In this document: positions 1-5,880 of the stretch, piece by piece
How positions within the stretch are numbered: the first letter of the stretch is position 1
Layout of the letters: each line of letters begins with the position of its first letter
NCBI GenBank assembly: GCA_023336765.1
Contig: JAMBLL010000162.1
Coordinates: 1 to 10,156, forward strand
Source of the DNA: Actinomycetes bacterium
Lineage (GTDB): Bacteria > Actinomycetota > Acidimicrobiia > Spongiisociales > UBA5794
Direction: 5' to 3'
Length of the DNA stretch: 10,156 nucleotides
Program-made: the position numbers and the translations under genes
The notes under the pieces: model-generated
Seen by the model: the letters and a program-made list of their open reading frames with translations, nothing else
The model's database searches: none
Told to the model about the DNA's origin: nothing

Positions 1-10
1 GCTGGCTCCC

Positions 11-496
11 TCAGTCCCTGAAGTTGATGTACTGGAGGGGGAGTCGGAAGTCCATTGCCTTTACTTCGACGATGACGGCTTGAAGGTCGTCGCGCTTCTT
101 GCCGGACACCCGGACCTGGTCGCCCTGAATCGCGACCTGTACCTTCAGCTTCATGGCCTTGATGTCCTTGACGAGTTCTTTCGCTGCATCCTGTGCGATG
201 CCCTCGTTGAGGGTGAACGTCGTCTTGTATCGACCGCCACCGATCTGTTCCGGTTCTCCGCCCGAGATCGACTTGAGGGACACGTTACGGCGCACCAGCT
301 TTCCCTTGAGCACGTCGACGGCAGCGTCAAGCCTCCCGTCGGATGCACTTTCAAGGGTGATGCCATCGTCCGTCAGCTTGACGGACGTGTCCGTGCCTTT
401 GAAGTCGTAGCGGTTCACGATCTCTCGCGACGCCTGGTCCACAGCATTGCGGACCTCTTGCATGTCTACCTGGGAAACGATGTCAAATGATGCCAT
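11..496 (-). CDS. yajQ: YajQ-family nucleotide-binding protein
   Basis: This 161-residue protein matches the YajQ/DUF520 family over its whole length. It begins MASFDIVSQVDMQEVRNAVD, has the RYDFKG segment near residue 30, and ends with LQYINFRD, the typical family C-terminus. YajQ proteins fold as two ferredoxin-like lobes; some bind nucleotides, and a Xanthomonas homologue binds cyclic di-GMP and acts with a transcription regulator. Whether this one binds cyclic di-GMP cannot be seen here. The reading frame continues 10 codons upstream (to 526), but MASFD at 496 is the usual family start. The longer version would run into the repeat element. No Shine-Dalgarno precedes the ATG; a TACTAT hexamer lies 7 nt upstream, which suggests a leaderless transcript. 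The gene follows the CobS-like gene on the same strand but is separated from it by 221 nt of repeats, so it is probably transcribed on its own. Confidence 0.95.
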   Translation of the reverse strand: MASFDIVSQVDMQEVRNAVDQASREIVNRYDFKGTDTSVKLTDDGITLESASDGRLDAAVDVLKGKLVRRNVSLKSISGGEPEQIGGGRYKTTFTLNEGIAQDAAKELVKDIKAMKLKVQVAIQGDQVRVSGKKRDDLQAVIVEVKAMDFRLPLQYINFRD

Positions 497-509
497 GTGG
501 GGGATAGTA
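497..509 (-). promoter_or_regulatory. putative -10 element for leaderless yajQ
   Basis: On the minus strand TACTAT (plus positions 504-509) is followed by exactly 7 nt (CCCCCAC) and then the ATG of yajQ. This puts the expected transcription start at or next to the A of the start codon. No Shine-Dalgarno is present in the gap. No clear -35 is visible; the region where it would lie is occupied by the GTTCACA-type heptamer repeat, so the repeat may supply upstream promoter sequence. This is inferred from sequence only. Confidence 0.45.
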
Positions 510-510
510 G

Positions 511-685
511 ACAGTTCACAGTGCACAGTTCACTGGGTATGTCAGAAACCTCTACCAACTGTCTTCTAGGGGCCCAGCGGAGAGGGATCGGCTGTTTTCC
601 GTTTTCCGTTTTCCGTTTGGAACCCAGATGTCGGCTCTGGTAGTGAGTTTCTGACTGTGAACCGTGAACTGTCGACTGTGAACTG
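511..685. repeat. imperfect inverted repeat built from heptamers
   Basis: The left arm 511-538 reads in 7-bp steps ACAGTTC, ACAGTGC, ACAGTTC, ACTGGGT. The right arm 649-685 reads TTCTGAC, TGTGAAC, CGTGAAC, TGTCGAC, TGTGAAC, TG. Positions 512-533 and 664-685 are reverse complements at 20 of 22 bases; only the two central bases differ. Just inside, 541-557 and 638-655 form a second pair (GTCAGAAAC... with ...GTTTCTGAC), complementary apart from a small internal difference. The whole 175-bp block could fold into one long, interrupted hairpin. It fills the space between the CobS-like stop codon and the yajQ start. There is no open reading frame I trust in it, no transposase, and no obvious target-site duplication. 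Confidence 0.8.
594..618. repeat. GTTTTCC tandem repeat, 3.6 copies
   Basis: Three perfect copies of GTTTTCC (594-614) are followed by a partial GTTT. The array sits in the central, unpaired part of the larger inverted repeat at 511-685. Its period is again 7 bp, but the heptamer is unrelated to the flanking TGTGAAC type. Confidence 0.9.
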
Positions 686-717
686 AGCGACCCGCATCAC
701 CTGTCCGCGCTGCCCCC

Positions 718-1710
718 TCAGTCAGAGAAGGGGTTTCCCTCGGGGCCGCGGCGTACAACGGCGGACCAGACGGTCTCGTAGTGGTCACGGTCGAACGGGT
801 CGATGTGAGGAAGGACGAACTCCTCCCAGGCTGAGCGCATCGGGTCGTTCGTATGTGCATACATCCGCAGGCCTGCGGGATATCGGTCGAGCACGGTGCG
901 CAGCGACATTGGTGTCTCAACCCTGGTGCGGGAATCACCCGATGTGAAGGACGTGTTTATCTCCACGGCCAGCTTTGTCAGGAGTGTCATCACCCCGGGA
1001 TCCAGACCGGGGTGTCTGCGAGCGAGCATCAGGACAAGGTCCTCTTCGCCAGGGAACGCCTTCTCCCAGATGATCCAGCGATCGGCAAACGCCTTGTTCA
1101 GGGTCTGTGTACCTGCATAGTCCCGAAGGTCTGTCGGGTTCAAAGTGCCGAAGATGCGCACGTCGTCACGGAGTCGCACCATTTCACCGGTGGGCAGTTC
1201 AAGTGCCTGGTGGCGGTCGAGCAGCCCGTGTAGCGCGAAGAGCGTCTCGGCGCCCGCAGCGTTCAACTCTGAGAGGTTGACGATCGCAGGACCGCGCAGC
1301 GCCCTGGTGATGTCGCCATCCTCCCAACGGCTCTCCGTTCCGCCCATACCGTCGCCATGGAGCTTTATGGAGCCGATGAGCGTGATGTCACGTACCTCCC
1401 CTGTGAGAGGAATGCGGTAGTAGGGCGTTGCGAGCTTGGCCGCGAACTGTTCGAGGTCATGGTCCTTTCCGGTCCCCATGTGGCCCCTGAGAGCAAGGTG
1501 GAGTGGCGCATCGGTGAAATGCAACCTCCGGATCTCCTCGAGTCGTGCGAGTTTGTACAGCATGCCGAGGTCGACGTAGTACGGGTCTGGCGTCGGGATG
1601 TGGTCGCGTCTGATCTCAGCGTCTGGCAAGCTGTCATCGATCACCGCGTTGGGAAGAACGACGTCTGGCCCAACGCCTGTGGGGTCGGTAAACGTGGTTG
1701 AGATTGCCAT
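718..1710 (-). CDS. CobS-like AAA+ protein with altered Walker motifs
   Basis: This 330-residue protein resembles the AAA+ subunit CobS of aerobic cobaltochelatase along its length. GHMGTGKDHDLEQFAAKL (76-93) corresponds to the CobS P-loop and the helix after it. Sensor-1-like FGTLNP is at 188-192, GTQTLNKAFADRW with a candidate arginine finger (R211) at 200-212, and the C-terminal ...SLRTVLD segment near 269-275. Two catalytic positions are changed. The residue after the P-loop lysine is Asp83 instead of Ser/Thr, and the Walker B acid pair reads Ser147-Glu148 (NLSELN) instead of Asp-Glu. I rechecked both codons on the minus strand (GAC and TCA). ATP binding may persist, but Mg2+ coordination and hydrolysis are doubtful. 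A strong AGGAGA ribosome site precedes the ATG, and the gene lies 9 nt after the CobT-like gene, so the two are almost certainly co-translated partners. A role in cobalamin synthesis is not supported by the neighbours. Confidence 0.88.
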   Translation of the reverse strand: MAISTTFTDPTGVGPDVVLPNAVIDDSLPDAEIRRDHIPTPDPYYVDLGMLYKLARLEEIRRLHFTDAPLHLALRGHMGTGKDHDLEQFAAKLATPYYRIPLTGEVRDITLIGSIKLHGDGMGGTESRWEDGDITRALRGPAIVNLSELNAAGAETLFALHGLLDRHQALELPTGEMVRLRDDVRIFGTLNPTDLRDYAGTQTLNKAFADRWIIWEKAFPGEEDLVLMLARRHPGLDPGVMTLLTKLAVEINTSFTSGDSRTRVETPMSLRTVLDRYPAGLRMYAHTNDPMRSAWEEFVLPHIDPFDRDHYETVWSAVVRRGPEGNPFSD

Positions 1711-1721
1711 GAGTTTCTCCT
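1711..1721 (-). promoter_or_regulatory. ribosome binding site of the CobS-like gene
   Basis: On the minus strand AGGAGA (plus positions 1716-1721) stands 5 nt before the ATG at 1710 and overlaps the TAG stop codon of the CobT-like gene. It is the clearest Shine-Dalgarno in the window and supports translational coupling of the pair. Confidence 0.8.
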
Positions 1722-3933
1722 AGCTGGCGAATGTGTCAACGAACTGGTCGCCAGCGTGTATCCACCAGGCGTCCGTTTCGGATTGTGTGATCGTTCTCAA
1801 GAGTGTCGACCGGACACCATCGACCATTGCAGAGGCGAGGTCGAGAGGCCGCTCAACGACCTCAGCCCGGGAGTAGGCGTTGCGAACGGTATCGTCCCCG
1901 ATGCCGATGCCGAGCACGGTCGTCCCCCCACGTTCAACGCTCGCAACGGTCTCTGCGAGAGCAGCCACCGAGCCACGTGTCATGCCGTCGGCGAGCACCA
2001 CCAGGATCCTGTGGGTAGCTCTTTGGGAGTTCAACCGTTCTGCCGCATGGGCAACATTGAACTCGTCGACGTTGGCTGCCTTGTCGAACATCGACACGGG
2101 AGGGGAGGACTCCGGTGTACGCCTGGCCTGGGTTGCGGCGTCGCGTGGGGCAGCAGCGGTATAGAACAACCCGGCAAGCACGTCCTCGGATGACCGCCAG
2201 CGGTCGTTGAACCCTTTGACAAGATAGTGATTGACGGTCCGGGTGAGGCGCTCGGCGTTCCCCTTCTGACTCTGGCGCAACCCTGCGGTTGCCCTGGTCC
2301 TCATCTCCCTGTACGACTGCTCCGTATCATCGGGCGAGGCAACAAACGATCGATTGAAGATCGCGATCTCGAAGTCGATCTGCAGCTCGTCGGCAAGGCG
2401 TGCAAGCGTCCATGTGCCCAGAATGGCTGCAGCCATGGCCCACGGGGACTTCCGAGTTCCTGCGGCACGGGGCTGAAGCATGGATGCCGAACCATCGACA
2501 AGCAAGCTGAGGGCGTAGGACCGCCGCGACGGCAGATCCCTGCGCTCGAACATCCTGTCGTAGATCCCTGCGCCGAGCAGCAGCGGTGCGTACGGCGAGA
2601 GGTCACCTGCATCGAAGCCGCTGCGCAAGCCTCGGCGTTGGTTGGCGAGGAACAGCGGGTAGAGCTCGCCGGAAACCCTGTGTTGTGCAATACCCCAATC
2701 GGTTGATGCTTTGACCAGCATGTCGCGGCCCTGGTCGGCGAACATGGCGAAGCTGTACGGCATCTCGGTCACAAGCAGCTTGCCTCCCTTTCCCGTTGGC
2801 AGATACACCGTTGGAGCGGTGGAGACCTTCATGATCTGGTCGGTAGCAGGGTCGCCGGCTGTATCGGCTTCGCCCTTCTTCCCCTCATTCGCAGACACGC
2901 TCTGTGAGGCCGCACGTGTTTGGTCGTATGAGTCCCGGTTCGCGAGCGACGGGGTCACCATCCGAACGGCATCGACCGTCTGAGCTATGATCGCTGAGTC
3001 AGCTTCCATTTCGGCCTTGAGTTCCCTGGCCGTGGTTGAGGCTGCTCCTTCCTGGACCAGGTTGTGCATCTTTGCAACAGCGAGCAACTGCAGTGCGATC
3101 GTGCCAACCGCCCAGGGATCGTCGATCTGGGACACGGGTTCCATGAAGGCCATGGCATCATCGATCGCCAACGCAACGTGTGGGTCCAGACGTCGTTGCA
3201 CGTCGTTACGTTCCTCATGGCCGCCGGCGATCAGGAAACATGCAAGTGCGAATTGGCCAAGGGGTCTCGCGGTACTCATGGCGTGGCCAACCGATGTCCT
3301 GTACAGGTCCTTGAGGACCGAACCCGCTCCGGGGTAGGCATCGAAATGTGCCCGCTCCTGGCGTGCGTCCTCAATGGACAGGAACATGGCCTCGGCGGCA
3401 GGTCCGCCGATCTCGCTGAGAGCGGATAAGAGGGGCACAGCAGCAGGGTCGCTGGAGGAATCGTCGTCGAGATCGAGATCATCATCGGCGAAGTCTGGCC
3501 GTACGATATCTTCGTCCATCTCACCGAACTCGAACAAGCTGACCGGGACCATGACCGGTTCGGGGTCCGGGTCAACCGTCTCTGCTTCCTTGAATTGCAG
3601 CCACTCCTTGGGAATGGGCCGCTCCTCGTCGAAGTCCGTGGCGATGAGGTGGATCACCTCGTGCAGGGCAGACGTGAGCGCCACCTCTGATGGTGTGACC
3701 GGAGCGGAGCGAGCGTACGCCGTCTGGAACACCCCTGGATCGATGATGATCGTGTCATCCGTTGCAGCAGCCTGGGTACCGAGGCGAACCTGGAGGTCCT
3801 CGTTACCGGCGAGCGAACGCGCAAAACGTGTCACCGCAGGCGCCACCCGCTGGTAGCGCGCCACAACGGCCTCGATCGCCCTCTCCTCGGGCGGCAGGAT
3901 CTCGTTGAGCACGGATTGGTCACGGTCACGCAT
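1720..3933 (-). CDS. CobT-like VWA protein with N-terminal HExxH motif
   Basis: This protein has 737 residues. The C-terminal part (about 370-715) resembles the CobT subunit of cobaltochelatase: a segment ending RRGLRSGFDAGDL (433-445), then a VWA domain with MIDAS residues DGSASM (480-485), a FNRSF loop near 526-530, ...RILVVLADG (642-650) and GIGIGDD (675-681). The N-terminal half has HEVIH at 91-95, a zincin-like HExxH. SIEDARQER (186-194) aligns with the E-x-AR-x-E stretch of CobT and may supply a third zinc ligand. Between them lies an Asp/Glu-rich stretch (137-161); residues 335-366 look like a flexible linker. It has no signal peptide or membrane segment, so it is probably cytosolic. 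The frame stays open to 4167, but that would overlap arfB; MRDRDQ at 3933 is preceded by GGGGAG and a TACAAT. VWA proteins of this kind usually work with an AAA+ partner, here the next gene. Its substrate is unknown. Confidence 0.88.
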   Translation of the reverse strand: MRDRDQSVLNEILPPEERAIEAVVARYQRVAPAVTRFARSLAGNEDLQVRLGTQAAATDDTIIIDPGVFQTAYARSAPVTPSEVALTSALHEVIHLIATDFDEERPIPKEWLQFKEAETVDPDPEPVMVPVSLFEFGEMDEDIVRPDFADDDLDLDDDSSSDPAAVPLLSALSEIGGPAAEAMFLSIEDARQERAHFDAYPGAGSVLKDLYRTSVGHAMSTARPLGQFALACFLIAGGHEERNDVQRRLDPHVALAIDDAMAFMEPVSQIDDPWAVGTIALQLLAVAKMHNLVQEGAASTTARELKAEMEADSAIIAQTVDAVRMVTPSLANRDSYDQTRAASQSVSANEGKKGEADTAGDPATDQIMKVSTAPTVYLPTGKGGKLLVTEMPYSFAMFADQGRDMLVKASTDWGIAQHRVSGELYPLFLANQRRGLRSGFDAGDLSPYAPLLLGAGIYDRMFERRDLPSRRSYALSLLVDGSASMLQPRAAGTRKSPWAMAAAILGTWTLARLADELQIDFEIAIFNRSFVASPDDTEQSYREMRTRATAGLRQSQKGNAERLTRTVNHYLVKGFNDRWRSSEDVLAGLFYTAAAPRDAATQARRTPESSPPVSMFDKAANVDEFNVAHAAERLNSQRATHRILVVLADGMTRGSVAALAETVASVERGGTTVLGIGIGDDTVRNAYSRAEVVERPLDLASAMVDGVRSTLLRTITQSETDAWWIHAGDQFVDTFAS

Positions 3934-3976
3934 CAACTCCCCATTGTAGGATGTTCTTGAGTGAGTGGGACGGACG
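3934..3976. promoter_or_regulatory. divergent promoter space, CobT-like gene / arfB
   Basis: Only 43 nt separate the two start codons. On the minus strand TACAAT (3943-3948) lies 9 nt before the CobT-like ATG, with GGGGAG between them. On the plus strand TAGGAT (3947-3952) overlaps it and would start transcription near 3959-3960, giving arfB a very short leader. The two -10-like hexamers share bases 3947-3948, so polymerase may be unable to occupy both at once. No convincing -35 was found for either. This is a sequence-only inference. Confidence 0.4.
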
Positions 3977-4372
3977 ATGACGAGATTCAACATACCGGAG
4001 ACAGAACTGCGTTGGCGGTTCGACGCACCTGGGGGACCGGGTGGCCAACACGCGAACAAAACAGCTTCAAGAGCCGAATTGCGATTCGACGTCGCGGCTT
4101 CGGATGCCTTCGATGCATCGACAAGAGATCGGATCATCGCCAGGCTGGGGGTCGAGGTCAGGGTCATCGAGCAGGGATCCCGCTCACAGGTAGCGAACAG
4201 GAAACAGGCGATCTTACGGTTGCACGCGATGATCGAGGAAGCCGCTCAACCCGGGCCACCGCAACGCCGTGCTACTCGCCCATCTCGATCAGCGCGGGCA
4301 CGCAGGATCTCGAACAAGCGCGCCCAGTCAAGGAAGAAGCAGTACCGTAGGCGTCCCAGTGGCGACGACTGA
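3977..4372 (+). CDS. arfB: ArfB-type peptidyl-tRNA hydrolase (ribosome rescue)
   Basis: This 131-residue protein has the release-factor catalytic motif in APGGPGGQHANKT (about 17-29), where GGQ enters the peptidyl-transferase centre and hydrolyses peptidyl-tRNA. It lacks the codon-recognition domains of RF1/RF2. Its C-terminus is a strongly basic tail (RATRPSRSARARRISNKRAQ onward) closely resembling the ArfB (YaeJ) tail, which inserts in the empty mRNA channel of stalled ribosomes. It therefore most likely frees ribosomes stalled on mRNAs without a stop codon. The ATG at 3977 gives the usual ArfB N-terminus (MTRFNIPETEL); an in-frame GTG at 3965 is an alternative start. Neither has a good Shine-Dalgarno. 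The gene is divergent from the CobT-like gene and is followed by a 260-nt spacer, so it is probably a single-gene transcript. The related family name is prfH/RF-like hydrolase, but the tail favours ArfB. Confidence 0.9.
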   Translation: MTRFNIPETELRWRFDAPGGPGGQHANKTASRAELRFDVAASDAFDASTRDRIIARLGVEVRVIEQGSRSQVANRKQAILRLHAMIEEAAQPGPPQRRATRPSRSARARRISNKRAQSRKKQYRRRPSGDD

Positions 4373-4407
4373 TTCGGTTCATGGCGACAGGCGGCGGGCA
4401 GGACGCA

Positions 4408-4453
4408 GTAGTACGTAGGAACGAAGTAGTACGTACTACGAATGAAGTACTAC
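4408..4453. repeat. GTAGTAC/GTACTAC palindromic repeat cluster
   Basis: GTAGTAC occurs at 4408 and 4426 and its complement GTACTAC at 4433 and 4447. From 4426 the units run in 7-bp steps: GTAGTAC, GTACTAC, GAATGAA, GTACTAC. Bases 4426-4439 form a perfect 14-bp palindrome. The cluster lies in the spacer between arfB and the M16 protease gene (4373-4632), which contains no reading frame I believe. It could be a binding site or hairpin, or one of the heptamer repeat families seen in the other spacers. Confidence 0.8.
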
Positions 4454-4460
4454 GACCTTC

Positions 4461-4608
4461 GGATCAGAAGCCACGGCATCCGCATTGTCGACGTTCTTGA
4501 CGCATAGGCCAGCACACAGGCACACCACGCGCCAATCCGTCACAGGCATTCCGAGTCGTTCTACGTGGTACGCCAGTCATAATACGTCTTCCTGATCCGA
4601 TGCCGTGG
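4461..4608. repeat. split 10-bp and 7-bp inverted pairs
   Basis: CCACGGCATC (4471-4480) is matched by its exact reverse complement at 4599-4608, and GGATCAG (4461-4467) by its exact complement at 4592-4598. The two pairs are not nested as in a hairpin: the order on the right is swapped, as though the right copy were a circular permutation of the left one. That pattern would arise from a once-tandem unit of about 20 bp. The right copy ends 24 nt before the M16 start codon. Confidence 0.6.
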
Positions 4609-4617
4609 AACGGTTCC

Positions 4618-4632
4618 TATCATCTTGCCACC
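4618..4632 (+). promoter_or_regulatory. putative -10 element for the M16/dapB operon
   Basis: TATCAT (4618-4623, five of six bases of the -10 consensus) is followed by 9 nt and the ATG at 4633. There is no Shine-Dalgarno, so the transcript would be leaderless or nearly so. No -35 is evident. A second AT-rich site, CATAAT at 4578-4583, is a weaker alternative that would give a longer leader. Confidence 0.4.
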
Positions 4633-5880
4633 ATGGATTATCAACTCACCACACTTCCCAACGGCCTCAGGGTCATCACAGAGAACATGCCGACTCTTCG
4701 ATCGGTCGCGATTGGATGCTGGGTGGACACCGGCAGTCGTGACGAAACCGAGATCGAATCAGGGGCATCGCACTTTCTCGAGCACCTGCTTTTCAAAGGT
4801 TCTGATGCGTGGTCTGCGCGGCGGATCTCAGAGACGTTCGACGCGATAGGTGCCAGGCACAACGCGTTCACCTCCAAGGAGTACACGTGCTTCTGGACGA
4901 GAATGCGTGACGAGGACGTCCCCGTGGGTGTGGAGATCCTGGCCGAGATGCTTCAGAGGCCAGCGTTTCGGCAGGACGAGATCGATTCCGAGCGTCACGT
5001 TGTTCTCGAAGAGATCAACATGAATGATGACGACCCGACCGATGTTGCTCACGAGGAGTTCATCGCTGCTGCGTGGGCCGGATACCCTCTCGCACCGCCG
5101 ATCCTGGGATCCCGGGAGTCGATTACCACGATGTCGCGTGACACGGTCTCTGGATACTGGGCCAAGAGGTACTCGCCACGCTCGACGGTGGTCTCGATCG
5201 CAGGCAATCTGCCAGACAACATCATGGACCTGGTCGTGGAGCACTTTGGGGAATGGGAAGGCGCCCCAACATCGCGCACTTCTGTCACTCCATCCGTGAG
5301 CAAGAATGCCAGGGTCCATACGAAGGACACAGAGCAGGCCCACATCATGTTCGGATCGCCGTCGATCGTACGCGACGATGATCGACGTTTCGCTTTGGCA
5401 CTTGCCGACCATGTGCTCGGGGGAGGCATGTCGTCCCGCCTGTTCCGTGAGATCCGTGAGACTCGGGGACTCGCCTATGCGGTACACAGTTTCCAGATGT
5501 CGTTCCTCGATGCGGGTGTGTCGGCGGTGTACGTTGGAACGACGCCGTCTCAGGTGGGAGAGGTACTTTCGATCGTTCACGACGAACTCGACAGAATCAT
5601 GGCCGATGGCATCACCGAAGGAGAACTCGAGAGAGCCCAGGGCCATGTCAAGGGTGCTCTCGCCATTGGTCTCGAGGATGCCAGCTCGCGAATGATGAGA
5701 CTCGGTCGTACCGAGATCGTCGGCATGGAACACCTCTCCGTGGACGAAACGGTCGAACGGATTTCAGCTGTCACGAACGAGGACATAATGGATGTAGCGA
5801 AGGTCGCCTATGACGGCCCGTACATCATCGGTGCCGTGGCTCCCTTCGGACAGGACGAACTGAAGGAGTACGTCGAATGA
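4633..5880 (+). CDS. M16-family zinc metalloprotease (PepR-like)
   Basis: This is a 415-residue M16 (insulinase/mitochondrial processing peptidase) protein. The inverted zinc motif HFLEH is at 47-51 (His47, catalytic Glu50, His51), and the third ligand lies about 76 residues further on in VVLEEINM (Glu127). The second half carries the family motif SRLFREIRETRGLAY at about 268-282, which contributes to substrate binding. The length is that of the single two-domain bacterial form, which works as a homodimer or similar clamshell. There is no signal peptide, so it should be cytoplasmic. The frame is open from 4600, but MDYQLTTLPNGLRVITE at 4633 fits the family N-terminus and has TATCAT upstream. 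In actinobacteria this gene usually follows pnp; here an ArfB gene and repeats precede it. Its last codons overlap dapB by 4 nt and contain the dapB ribosome site. Its natural substrate is not known. Confidence 0.93.
   Translation: MDYQLTTLPNGLRVITENMPTLRSVAIGCWVDTGSRDETEIESGASHFLEHLLFKGSDAWSARRISETFDAIGARHNAFTSKEYTCFWTRMRDEDVPVGVEILAEMLQRPAFRQDEIDSERHVVLEEINMNDDDPTDVAHEEFIAAAWAGYPLAPPILGSRESITTMSRDTVSGYWAKRYSPRSTVVSIAGNLPDNIMDLVVEHFGEWEGAPTSRTSVTPSVSKNARVHTKDTEQAHIMFGSPSIVRDDDRRFALALADHVLGGGMSSRLFREIRETRGLAYAVHSFQMSFLDAGVSAVYVGTTPSQVGEVLSIVHDELDRIMADGITEGELERAQGHVKGALAIGLEDASSRMMRLGRTEIVGMEHLSVDETVERISAVTNEDIMDVAKVAYDGPYIIGAVAPFGQDELKEYVE
5863..5868 (+). promoter_or_regulatory. ribosome binding site of dapB
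   Basis: AAGGAG lies 8 nt before the dapB ATG and inside the end of the M16 gene. Together with the ATGA stop/start overlap at 5877-5880, it indicates translational coupling. Confidence 0.75.

Noticed and set aside
511..685. CRISPR array
   Set aside because: The units are 7 bp and adjacent, with no unique spacers of 25-40 bp and no cas genes nearby.
552..938. A 128-codon open frame on the minus strand across the yajQ spacer
   Set aside because: It begins inside the CobS-like gene in another frame and translates the repeat DNA; no family resemblance or start signal.
718..3933. Bona fide cobaltochelatase cobS/cobT annotation
   Set aside because: Family resemblance is clear, but the Walker residues are changed, the VWA protein has an added HExxH site, and no cobalamin gene is in the window, so no gene symbol is given.
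3934..4167. A 78-codon N-terminal extension of the CobT-like protein
   Set aside because: It runs antisense through the arfB coding region, including its GGQ motif, and reads as low-complexity Ser/Arg/Pro sequence; MRDRDQ at 3933 has upstream start signals.
4600..4632. Upstream ATG at 4600 as the M16 start
   Set aside because: It adds 11 residues not typical of the family and has neither a Shine-Dalgarno nor a close -10 element; ATG at 4633 fits better.
4828..5733. A 301-codon open frame on the minus strand
   Set aside because: It is antisense to the M16 protease gene; its His- and Arg-rich translation is typical of a shadow frame in GC-rich DNA.
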